A DNA stretch of 5,239 bases from Bacteroidota bacterium. Lineage in GTDB: Bacteria > Bacteroidota > Bacteroidia > Flavobacteriales_D > Crocinitomicaceae. The notes below the pieces were generated by a model. It had not been told where the DNA came from, searched no databases, and saw only the letters and a list, made by a program, of their open reading frames with translations. Both the position numbers and the translations under genes were made by a program. Below, piece after piece: positions 1 through 5,239 of this stretch; the stretch's first letter is position 1; the number at the start of each line of letters is the position of its first letter. The stretch covers positions 1-5,239 of the forward strand of contig SBGS01000263.1 of assembly GCA_006226555.1 (NCBI GenBank). The letters run 5' to 3'.

Positions 1-1545
1 AAGTTCAGTGGGCTGTCCTGGAAAGGTAACGAAGGATTCTTCTATTCGAGTTACGATAAGCCAAAGGGGAGTGAGTTATCGGCAAAGACCGATCAGCATA
101 AATTGTATTATCATAAGTTAGGCACGAAGCAATCAGAAGACAAAGTGCTTTTTGGAGGCGACGAGAAAACGAAGCGCAGATACGTGGGAGGAAGTGTAAC
201 AGAAGACGATCGCTACTTGATCGTGAGTGCAGCGAATTCTACTTATGGAAACGAGTTGTACATCGCTGATCTCAATGCGAAAAAACTGGTTTTCCGTCCG
301 ATCGTTGCGGACATGAATAGCTCCGTTTATGTGGTGGAGAATGTGAAAGATAAATTGTACATGCTGACCGATCGCGATGCGCCAAACATGCGTCTCGTAA
401 GTGTTTCAGCGAAAGATCCTTCACCTGAGAAGTGGGTAGATGTGATCCCTGAAACGAAGAACGTATTGAGCGTAAACTTTGGATCAGGATATATCTTTGC
501 GAGCTATATGCAGGATGCCGTATCGCTCATCAAGCAGTACGATTATATAGGAAAGCATGTGCGTGATGTTAAACTCCCAGGCGTAGGAACAGCCAGCGGA
601 TTCGGGACAAAGCACATGGAAGATACAGAAATGTATTTCTCTTTCCAGAACTACCATACACCAAGTAGCATTTACCAATACGATGCAAAATCAGGAAACT
701 ACGAATTGTACTGGACACCAAAGATCGACTTCGACAAAGATGCCTACGAGTCAAAGCAAGTGTTCTATACCTCAACAGACGGTACCAAAGTCCCGATGAT
801 CATTACCTACAAAAAGGGATTGGAATTGAACGGGCAGCAACCTACAATGCTTTATGGTTACGGAGGTTTTAACGTGAGTCTGACCCCGAGCTTTAGCATT
901 ACACGCGCAGTATGGATGGAATTGGGTGGTGTGTATGCCGTTGCCAACTTGCGTGGAGGAGGAGAGTACGGAAAGGAGTGGCACGTGGCAGGAACGCAAA
1001 TGAACAAACAAAACGTATTCGATGATTTCATTGCGGCAGCAGAATACTTGATCGATGCAGGCTACACATCCAGTGAACACCTGGCTATTAGCGGTGGATC
1101 GAATGGCGGTTTGCTGGTAGGAGCCGTTATGACACAGCGTCCTAATTTGATGAAGGTAGCCTTGCCGGCAGTGGGCGTATTGGACATGTTGCGTTACCAT
1201 ACCTTCACAGCGGGAGCTGGTTGGGCTTACGACTATGGAACGGCAGAAGATTCACGCGAAATGTTTGAGTACTTATTGGGCTATTCTCCGGTGCATAATG
1301 TGCGTCGTAACTTCAAATATCCGGCAACCATGGTAACAACGGGAGATCACGATGATCGCGTGGTTCCGGCACATTCGTACAAGTTTATTGCAGAGCTGCA
1401 GAACAAACATCAGGGGGACACGCCGGTACTGATCCGCATCGAAACGGACGCAGGTCACGGAGCAGGAACACCTGTTTCCAAGCAGATCGAGCAGGCAGTG
1501 GATTGGATCTCCTTCACGTTTTACAATATGGGGGTGAAGTTTTAG
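1..1545 (+). CDS. Prolyl oligopeptidase, S9A family (5' partial)
   Basis: Serine peptidase that cleaves after proline in short peptides. The reading frame is open from base 1, so the gene runs off the left edge; a TTG at 103 is internal, because the preceding codons (WKGNEGFFYSSYDKP) already match the family. Of 514 codons present, about 1-248 are the end of the beta-propeller that gates the active site and 249-514 are the alpha/beta-hydrolase domain. Visible landmarks (window codon; porcine equivalent by spacing): oxyanion Tyr287 in YGYGGFN (Tyr473), nucleophile Ser367 in GGSNGG (Ser554), Trp408 in GWAYDYG (Trp595), Asp451 and Arg453 in DHDDRVVP (Asp641, Arg643), His486 in AGHGAG (His680). 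The triad is complete, so the enzyme should be active. About 185 N-terminal residues are missing, so a signal peptide or lipobox cannot be judged. It converges on the minus-strand gene ending at 1602. Family assignment is very secure; cellular location is unknown. Confidence 0.97.
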   Translation, partial: KFSGLSWKGNEGFFYSSYDKPKGSELSAKTDQHKLYYHKLGTKQSEDKVLFGGDEKTKRRYVGGSVTEDDRYLIVSAANSTYGNELYIADLNAKKLVFRPIVADMNSSVYVVENVKDKLYMLTDRDAPNMRLVSVSAKDPSPEKWVDVIPETKNVLSVNFGSGYIFASYMQDAVSLIKQYDYIGKHVRDVKLPGVGTASGFGTKHMEDTEMYFSFQNYHTPSSIYQYDAKSGNYELYWTPKIDFDKDAYESKQVFYTSTDGTKVPMIITYKKGLELNGQQPTMLYGYGGFNVSLTPSFSITRAVWMELGGVYAVANLRGGGEYGKEWHVAGTQMNKQNVFDDFIAAAEYLIDAGYTSSEHLAISGGSNGGLLVGAVMTQRPNLMKVALPAVGVLDMLRYHTFTAGAGWAYDYGTAEDSREMFEYLLGYSPVHNVRRNFKYPATMVTTGDHDDRVVPAHSYKFIAELQNKHQGDTPVLIRIETDAGHGAGTPVSKQIEQAVDWISFTFYNMGVKF

Positions 1546-1551
1546 TGGTTA

Positions 1552-1595
1552 GCTTTTAGCCATAAGCGTAAGGCCTAAAGCTTATGGCTTAAAGC
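1552..1595. terminator. Long hairpin between convergent genes, probable bidirectional terminator
   Basis: The arms 1552-1567 (GCTTTTAGCCATAAGC) and 1580-1595 (GCTTATGGCTTAAAGC) are inverted copies pairing at 15 of 16 positions, around a 12-nt loop that contains the palindrome AGGCCT. The hairpin begins 7 nt after the prolyl oligopeptidase stop and ends 7 nt before the stop of the minus-strand gene, where a shared terminator is expected. Neither side has a proper T-run, so it is not a textbook intrinsic terminator; it could instead protect 3' ends or be a copy of a dispersed intergenic repeat. Confidence 0.5.
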
Positions 1596-1601
1596 AAAGA
1601 A

Positions 1602-2690
1602 TTATAAAGCTGTCAGATACAAATTTTCATTGATGGCGATCTGTTGCTGGATATTGGTCAGTATCCTGATCTTCAGCTCCGCATCCAATCGGTCGAAAAC
1701 CTGAAGAGGAGCCAGATCCACAGCTGTTATTTTGTCATCCTTAATGGTGCTGATGACTGCATTGTAAGTCTTGATCTTCTCCTTGATCTCTTTTGCGTTG
1801 TCCTGCGTGTGGTGAAGCTTCGGATCTTCCACTAATGCTTCCGCGACCTGCTCTAGTTCTTTGTCGAGCTCCACTGTGGTAAGATGGATCTGTTTCGCGA
1901 GACTATCATCGGTTGCAGCCAAAAGGCGTTCATTGGAAGCATAGATCAGCAACGAGTTTTCGTGTATCTCCAGATTCTGACTTTTCATACTGTCCAGGTA
2001 TTTCTTGCTGAAGCTGAGGTTAAAAAGGGAAAAGAAGATCCCTCCACAAGCCAACATCAAAACAGTATTCACTGCCGTATTGAACTTCAATTCCGGACGT
2101 CTGTAGCGCGAAAAGAAGTAGATCGGCACATAAATAAAAGTAAAGCTGACCGTTCCGCCAATCATTAAGATATTGGCACCAGGCCAGTGCATCAATTTAA
2201 ATAAGAGTCCAATTGCCATGACCATGGCCAGGAAGAAGCCTAAAGCAAAGACCGCCTTGTCCACTTTAGAGGCATCATCTTTCATTTTTAGGGCAATCAG
2301 TAGGGGTAGGAAGACTAAGCTAAAGAAGAAGCCTCCCAGAACGATCATCATACCGGCGCCCGGCCAGTGCATCGTTTTGAACAGAGCTCCGGCCAGCGAA
2401 AATATCACTGTAAGAATACCGGATAATTTGAGCATTTTCATCATACTATAAAAGTTTTTAAATCGTAATAAATTGTCTGTTTCTCGTTGTATTTCCGCCA
2501 GCTCTTCCTTGAAAAACCGGGGCAATACATATTCATAGAACCGATAAAAGTTATCGTCCTCAGACATCTCATTCTCGATAATACAGCACATGTGATCCAA
2601 AAGATCGTCTCGTAGATCTTCGAGAACGATCCCACGCTTTGTAAAATCAGCCAGAATGAAGTCAACCTGTTCGTCGGTGACCCTAGCCAT
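1602..2690 (-). CDS. GldL-related multi-pass membrane protein, putative partner of the PadR-type regulator
   Basis: Protein of 362 residues. Residues 1-80 are soluble and helical (LRDDLLDHMCC, then a segment rich in acidic and aromatic residues), resembling the N-terminal domains of membrane proteins encoded beside PadR regulators. Five membrane helices follow at about 86-105, 113-134, 146-166, 173-194 and 205-226. The first four form two copies of one hairpin, each with the turn MHWPGA (107-112 and 167-172, exactly 60 residues apart), like the first hairpin of the gliding / type IX secretion motor protein GldL. Residues 227-362 are predicted helical and coiled-coil-like. Basic loops (KMKDDASKVDK, SRYRRPELK) place the N-domain in the cytoplasm and the C-domain in the periplasm. 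Neither second hairpin helix has an acidic residue like the GldL glutamate needed for ion-driven rotation, so I do not call it a motor subunit. The start at 2690 overlaps the end of the padR-type gene by 8 nt, with no Shine-Dalgarno, which suggests coupled translation. The sensor role is inference; the family resemblance is judged by eye. Confidence 0.9.
   Translation of the reverse strand: MARVTDEQVDFILADFTKRGIVLEDLRDDLLDHMCCIIENEMSEDDNFYRFYEYVLPRFFKEELAEIQRETDNLLRFKNFYSMMKMLKLSGILTVIFSLAGALFKTMHWPGAGMMIVLGGFFFSLVFLPLLIALKMKDDASKVDKAVFALGFFLAMVMAIGLLFKLMHWPGANILMIGGTVSFTFIYVPIYFFSRYRRPELKFNTAVNTVLMLACGGIFFSLFNLSFSKKYLDSMKSQNLEIHENSLLIYASNERLLAATDDSLAKQIHLTTVELDKELEQVAEALVEDPKLHHTQDNAKEIKEKIKTYNAVISTIKDDKITAVDLAPLQVFDRLDAELKIRILTNIQQQIAINENLYLTAL
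2109..2435 (-). repeat. Internal tandem duplication of a two-helix GldL-like hairpin
   Basis: Residues 86-134 (2435-2289) and 146-194 (2255-2109) of the membrane protein align without gaps around ALFKTMHWPGAGMMIVLGG and LLFKLMHWPGANILMIGG. At DNA level the shared word GGCCAGTGCATC occurs at 2182-2193 and 2362-2373, 180 bp apart. Outside the motif the copies have diverged strongly, so the duplication is old and part of the family's architecture rather than a recent event. Confidence 0.85.
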
Positions 2691-3027
2691 TGCTAATTTT
2701 TGGTTCCAGATCCAACAGGAACTTCATCGTATTAATGAAGTCTGTCAATTCATTCACTTTAACAGCGGCAGTTTGCTGGCCTTGCTCAGTAAGTGAGTAG
2801 TACTTCCTCACTCGCTTTCCCAAAAACTGCTTTTCAATATCCAGCTCACCGTTTTTTTCCAGCGAGTGCAAGGTTGGATAAAGCGCTCCTTCAGTGATCT
2901 GAATCTTACCGTCAGTAAGCTCCTTGACCTTTTGAGCAATTTCATAACCATACATCTTTCCGTGCTCCTTTAGCATGTTCAAGACAATGGTTTTTAGGGT
3001 TCCTTTAATCAGTTCTGATGAATACAT
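2683..3027 (-). CDS. PadR-family winged-helix transcriptional regulator
   Basis: A 114-residue DNA-binding protein of the short PadR type; such proteins are usually dimeric repressors. Landmarks in order: helix 1 with GKMYGYEI at 23-30, the recognition-helix region ITEGALYPTLHSLEKNG at 44-60, the wing GKRVRKYYSLTEQG at 70-83, and a C-terminal dimerisation helix at about 84-106. The length is typical. The ATG at 3027 is chosen because MYSSELIKGTL is the usual family N-terminus and a promoter box ends 4 nt upstream. It is the first gene of a two-gene unit: its last codons and TAG overlap the start of the GldL-related gene by 8 nt (ATGGCTAG). Two dyads upstream (3037-3087) overlap its promoter, which predicts autoregulation. 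The signal it responds to is unknown; many PadR proteins bind small molecules directly, while others work with a membrane protein encoded alongside. Confidence 0.96.
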   Translation of the reverse strand: MYSSELIKGTLKTIVLNMLKEHGKMYGYEIAQKVKELTDGKIQITEGALYPTLHSLEKNGELDIEKQFLGKRVRKYYSLTEQGQQTAAVKVNELTDFINTMKFLLDLEPKISNG

Positions 3028-3087
3028 AAGTCAAATATACATAAAACTCTTAGGTATAACGAATAAATACCTAAGAAAATTATGTAT
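3022..3087. promoter_or_regulatory. Paired 21-bp dyad operators, likely bound by the PadR-type regulator
   Basis: The half-site ATAC(A/C)TAA occurs four times in two dyads: 3037-3044 with 3050-3057 (ATACATAA, 5 nt, TTAGGTAT), and 3067-3074 with 3080-3087 (ATACCTAA, 5 nt, TTATGTAT). The dyads are mirror images across a centre at 3062, with centres at 3047 and 3077, exactly 30 bp apart, so both face the same side of the helix. The inner half-sites match further as TCTTAGGTAT and ATACCTAAGA. A fifth copy, ATACATAA at 3022-3029, covers the padR-type start codon, 15 bp from the next copy in the same orientation. The left dyad overlaps the -7 box and the spacer between dyads holds the -33 candidate, so binding should block RNA polymerase. 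Binding by this PadR protein is inferred from position and symmetry. Confidence 0.72.
3032..3063 (-). promoter_or_regulatory. Bacteroidota-type promoter for the padR-type gene
   Basis: On the minus strand, TATATTTG (3039-3032) fits the Bacteroidota -7 consensus TAnnTTTG at every fixed position. Twenty nt upstream lies TTCG (3063-3060), one mismatch from the -33 element TTTG. Only 4 nt (ACTT) separate the -7 box from the ATG at 3027, so transcription would start at or just before the start codon and give a leaderless or nearly leaderless mRNA. The -33 match is weak and the start site is inferred. Confidence 0.55.
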
Positions 3088-3175
3088 TATAAAAAAAACA
3101 TCAAATAGGCGAACCAAAAAGAATGTTAAAACACATTAATTTTTATTCCTTACCCGGGTGAATAAACTGAACTGT

Positions 3176-3191
3176 TCCGTAATTTTACGGA
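3176..3191. promoter_or_regulatory. 16-bp palindrome immediately before the ABC operon start
   Basis: TCCGTAA at 3176-3182, a TT centre, and TTACGGA at 3185-3191 form a perfect inverted repeat with 7-bp arms, ending 1 nt before the ATG at 3193. It differs in sequence from the PadR-type dyads. It could be an operator for another regulator or, if transcribed, a small hairpin next to the start codon. A chance palindrome of this size is possible but unlikely at this exact place. Confidence 0.45.
3180..3187 (+). promoter_or_regulatory. Weak -7-like box upstream of the ABC operon
   Basis: TAATTTTA matches TAnnTTTG except for the last base and lies 5 nt before the ATG at 3193, a placement close to that of the opposite promoter. 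No TTTG or TTG is present about 20 nt upstream, and another equally weak match (TAATTTTT) occurs at 3137-3144. The remainder of 3088-3175 is AT-rich with an 8-base A-run at 3091-3098 and shows no gene. Confidence 0.25.
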
Positions 3192-3192
3192 T

Positions 3193-4101
3193 ATGGAGTC
3201 CACAATTGAAGTACGCAACCTAGCTAAGCGTTTCGGAAACTTCGAAGCGGTGAAGGATGTGTCGTTTACGGTGCGTAAAGGAGATGTGTTCGGATTTCTT
3301 GGTCCTAATGGAGCAGGGAAGAGCACTACTATACGCTGTTTGTTATCGTTGATCAGACCGAATGCCGGAAGTATAAGGCTTTTTGGAAAAGATCTGCAAA
3401 AAGAGCGTAGTGCAATACTGTCTAACGTTGGTAGTATCATCGAAAAGCCGGATTTCTACAAATACATGTCAGCCCGTAAGAATTTAGAAGTCTTTGCGCG
3501 GATTTCTGGTGCAGATGTAGACGCTTCTGATATTCAAAAAATGTTGGAGTTTGTGGGGCTTGGAGACCGCGGTGCTCACAAGGTAAGCGGTTTCTCTCAT
3601 GGGATGAAGCAACGATTAGGGATCGCACAAACATTGTTACATGACCCGGATCTGATCGTTTTGGATGAACCTACTACAGGTCTCGACCCACAGGGAATCG
3701 TTGAGGTGCGTAATTTGATCCTGCGATTGAAGAATGAACAGCATAAAACCATTTTGTTGTCTTCCCATCAATTGTCGGAGATCGAGCTGATCGCCAACCG
3801 TATGGTGATCATTAACAAAGGAACAAGCATCATTGAGGGAGAGGTAGCAGAATTACTGAATTCAGGAGAGTTGATAGTGGTTTTTACCTTGGACGATGCT
3901 CGTAGAGCTGCAGATCTTGTGCAGGAGGCATTTCCTCAGACGAAAGTGAAAGCGCTGAGTGATGGAGAGCTGGAGATCATTACAAGCGGGATCGAAGTAC
4001 CGCGCATCAATGCTTATTTAACCCAGCAGGCATTTCTGGTTCACGCGATCGAACCGAAGCGTAAGCTGGAAGATTATTTCATGAAGATCATAGCTCAGTA
4101 A
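3193..4101 (+). CDS. ABC transporter ATP-binding protein (ABC-2 / NatA-BcrA type)
   Basis: The 302-residue ATPase powers the permease encoded next to it, binding its cytoplasmic face as a dimer. Motifs in order: Walker A GPNGAGKST (37-45), Q-loop region SIIEKPDFYKYMS (81-93), signature SGFSHGMKQRLGIA (132-145), Walker B LIVLDE (154-159, catalytic Glu159), D-loop GLDP (163-166) and H-loop His192 in LSSHQ. All residues needed for ATP hydrolysis are present. The Q-loop position is Glu84 rather than Gln and the signature is FSHGM rather than LSGGQ; both are common in the branch that includes bacitracin- and sodium-export ATPases. Residues from about 225 to 302 are the accessory C-terminal domain of that branch. 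The ATG at 3193 gives the standard N-terminus MESTIEVRNLAKRFG. The stop overlaps the permease start by 1 nt (TAATG). Substrate cannot be read from the sequence. Confidence 0.97.
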   Translation: MESTIEVRNLAKRFGNFEAVKDVSFTVRKGDVFGFLGPNGAGKSTTIRCLLSLIRPNAGSIRLFGKDLQKERSAILSNVGSIIEKPDFYKYMSARKNLEVFARISGADVDASDIQKMLEFVGLGDRGAHKVSGFSHGMKQRLGIAQTLLHDPDLIVLDEPTTGLDPQGIVEVRNLILRLKNEQHKTILLSSHQLSEIELIANRMVIINKGTSIIEGEVAELLNSGELIVVFTLDDARRAADLVQEAFPQTKVKALSDGELEIITSGIEVPRINAYLTQQAFLVHAIEPKRKLEDYFMKIIAQ

Positions 4102-4943
4102 TGTTAAGAAAGAATACGTATAACGAATTTGTTAAAATCCTCTCTAAACCGAGGAGCTATTTGGGAATCGGAGCATTAACACTCTTGATCCTTATCATTG
4201 TTTTAGCCATGAAAGCGGATGGGAAATCCATTCTTTCTTTCGTTACGGCATCATTTGAGCAGACGCTTAGTTTTAGTGGAAATGTACTGAATGGTAATCT
4301 TGTAGCCTTTATTGTATTGCAGATGCTCATCGTGCATGTACCACTGTTGGTCGCATTGGTGACAGGAGATCTCATATCTGGCGAGGCTGCCATGGGGACG
4401 ATCCGCATGCTTGCCAGTAAACCGATTTCAAGAACTCAGATCGTGTTGTCCAAATTTCTAGCGGGTGCAACTTATACCTTGATACTGATCCTTTGGATGG
4501 GATTCCTGGCCGTGATCTTTTCCGGATGGGTATTTGGAAAAGGAGATCTGATCGTATTGAACAGTGATGGCCTCGTGATACTAAAGGAAGCCGACGTAGC
4601 ATGGCGATTTGGAGCTGGATTTCTAGTTGCATTCCTCGCTTTGCTGACAGTATCGTCTTTATCGATCTGTCTTTCGGCCTTTGCTGAGAATTCCATTGGT
4701 CCAATTGTAGCGACGATGGCGATCATTATCTTGTTTACGATCATCGGGTCACTTGATGTGACCGTATTCGATTCCATTAAACCTTATTTATTTACAACCC
4801 ATATGGCTTCGTGGCGTAGCTTTTTTGAAAATCCCGTCAGAATGGATAGCATATGGCAATCGGTCATTGTATTGATCATTCACAATGTCATTTTTGTGGG
4901 AGTGGCCTTGTGGAAGTTTAACCGTAAAGACATTACCTCATGA
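4101..4943 (+). CDS. ABC-2-type transporter permease
   Basis: The 280-residue inner-membrane protein forms the export channel with the preceding ATPase. Six hydrophobic helices are visible at about 19-37, 66-88, 120-142, 170-193, 198-218 and 252-272, the usual number for ABC-2 half-transporters. The cytoplasmic segment GEAAMGTIRMLASKPISRTQ (94-113), between helices 2 and 3, is the family hallmark that contacts the ATPase. Two extracytoplasmic loops stand out: about 38-65 (serine-rich, SFEQTLSFSG) and about 143-169. The start overlaps the ATPase stop by 1 nt and the stop overlaps the next gene's ATG by 4 nt (ATGA), so all three proteins are probably made in a fixed ratio. Family members export antibiotics, sodium or lipids; some Bacteroidota relatives serve gliding (GldF-like), but there is no specific match to choose among these. 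Confidence 0.94.
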   Translation: MLRKNTYNEFVKILSKPRSYLGIGALTLLILIIVLAMKADGKSILSFVTASFEQTLSFSGNVLNGNLVAFIVLQMLIVHVPLLVALVTGDLISGEAAMGTIRMLASKPISRTQIVLSKFLAGATYTLILILWMGFLAVIFSGWVFGKGDLIVLNSDGLVILKEADVAWRFGAGFLVAFLALLTVSSLSICLSAFAENSIGPIVATMAIIILFTIIGSLDVTVFDSIKPYLFTTHMASWRSFFENPVRMDSIWQSVIVLIIHNVIFVGVALWKFNRKDITS

Positions 4944-5239
4944 GAATCCTATTCACATTATTGCTCTTTCCATTAATGCTCTGGGGGCAAGGTTCAGAAA
5001 AGCTCAATAAAGTTGTCGCAAAAATGAATGGTGTAAAGGACTACACTGTTGATGCGGATATCAGTGCGGATATTCCGATGATCAAGATCCTTCCGTCTAA
5101 GGCCAAGATCTATTTTAAACAGAAAGACAAGTTCAAAGTAGAATCAAAAGGGATCGTTATCCTGCCAAAGCAGGGATTTACAGACTTAAATGATTTTCTC
5201 GCAGCAAAGGATAAATACATGGCGATCGAAGGAGATACG
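4940..5239 (+). CDS. Secreted LolA-like (outer membrane lipoprotein-sorting-type) protein, 3' partial
   Basis: The frame opens with ATG at 4940 and stays open for 100 codons to the right edge. The N-terminus MRILFTLLLFPLMLWGQG is a clear signal peptide with probable cleavage near residues 16-18 (WGQG/SEK, the Gln-ending style common in Bacteroidota); there is no lipobox cysteine, so a soluble periplasmic protein is expected. The mature part starts with a helix (EKLNKVVAKMNGVKDY), then alternating strand-like segments including KAKIYFKQKDKFKVESKG, much like the helix-then-open-beta-barrel start of LolA / LolB / RseB folds that bind acyl chains. The ATGA overlap with the permease stop ties it to the transporter. 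If LolA-like, it would accept or present a hydrophobic cargo. The gene itself is near certain; the fold is judged by eye from half the protein and could be another Bacteroidota periplasmic family. Confidence 0.75.
   Translation, partial: MRILFTLLLFPLMLWGQGSEKLNKVVAKMNGVKDYTVDADISADIPMIKILPSKAKIYFKQKDKFKVESKGIVILPKQGFTDLNDFLAAKDKYMAIEGDT

Noticed and set aside
103..105. TTG at 103 as the start of the prolyl oligopeptidase
   Set aside because: The same frame is open to base 1 and the codons before it encode the conserved WKGNEGFFYSSYDKP propeller segment, so the gene is cut by the window edge rather than starting here.
772..1200. 142-codon minus-strand open frame inside the prolyl oligopeptidase gene
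   Set aside because: It lies fully antisense to the catalytic domain, has a shadow-like composition rich in Cys, His and Gln, and has no promoter or recognisable domain.
2173..2451. 92-codon plus-strand open frame, Lys- and Pro-rich
   Set aside because: It is antisense to the membrane helices of the GldL-related gene; its repeated PGQCI segments are just the reverse reading of the duplicated MHWPGA codons.
1602..2690. Calling the membrane protein a true GldL gliding-motor subunit
   Set aside because: It has five membrane helices and a duplicated hairpin, lacks the acidic residue in the second helix, lacks the long cytoplasmic coiled-coil tail of GldL, and has no gldK/M/N neighbours.
3152..3159. 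ACCCGGGT, an 8-bp perfect palindrome in the divergent intergenic region
   Set aside because: Too short to distinguish from chance and its symmetry stops at once on both sides; not listed as an operator.
4372..4777. Two overlapping minus-strand open frames in the permease gene
   Set aside because: Both are shadows of hydrophobic helix codons of the permease and show no protein-family features.
3193..4943. Naming the transporter genes gldA/gldF or natA/natB
   Set aside because: The motifs support only the broad ABC-2 class; no substrate- or system-specific residues can be identified from the sequence alone.

Overview
The window looks like a chromosomal segment of a Bacteroidota bacterium, probably Flavobacteriales or a relative. 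Four things point there: a membrane protein with GldL-type His-Trp-Pro-Gly-Ala motifs, a TAnnTTTG-type promoter box, no Shine-Dalgarno sequence before any of the starts, and moderate GC with ATG starts throughout. The species cannot be named from the sequence. There is no sign of an insertion sequence, phage, CRISPR array, tRNA or rRNA.

Layout. Bases 1-1545 (+) are the C-terminal three quarters of a prolyl oligopeptidase (S9A), cut by the left edge. It converges on a minus-strand pair across a short gap holding a 16-bp-arm hairpin (1552-1595), probably a shared terminator. The pair, read right to left, is a PadR-type winged-helix regulator (3027-2683) and a 362-residue membrane protein (2690-1602) whose start lies inside the end of the padR-type gene (8-nt overlap). 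The membrane protein has a cytoplasmic helical N-domain, two tandem copies of a GldL-like two-helix hairpin, a fifth membrane helix and a helical C-domain.

The 165-bp divergent intergenic region (3028-3192) holds the best regulatory signal. Two 21-bp dyads built from the half-site ATAC(A/C)TAA have centres exactly 30 bp apart. They flank and overlap a good Bacteroidota promoter (TATATTTG) for the padR-type gene, and a fifth half-site covers its start codon. A separate 16-bp palindrome sits 1 nt before the start of the divergent operon.

From 3193 to the right edge (+) runs a compact operon: ABC ATPase, ABC-2-type permease (1-nt overlap), and a secreted protein (4-nt overlap, truncated at base 5239) that resembles the LolA / outer-membrane-lipoprotein-sorting group.

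How the parts may work together (inference). The PadR-type repressor and the GldL-like membrane protein look like a sensor-regulator pair: the membrane protein could sense the envelope and act on the repressor, which controls its own promoter and perhaps the divergent exporter. The exporter and its periplasmic partner would handle a hydrophobic or envelope cargo. The prolyl oligopeptidase is probably unrelated. The most unusual items are the operator array and the duplicated GldL-like protein.
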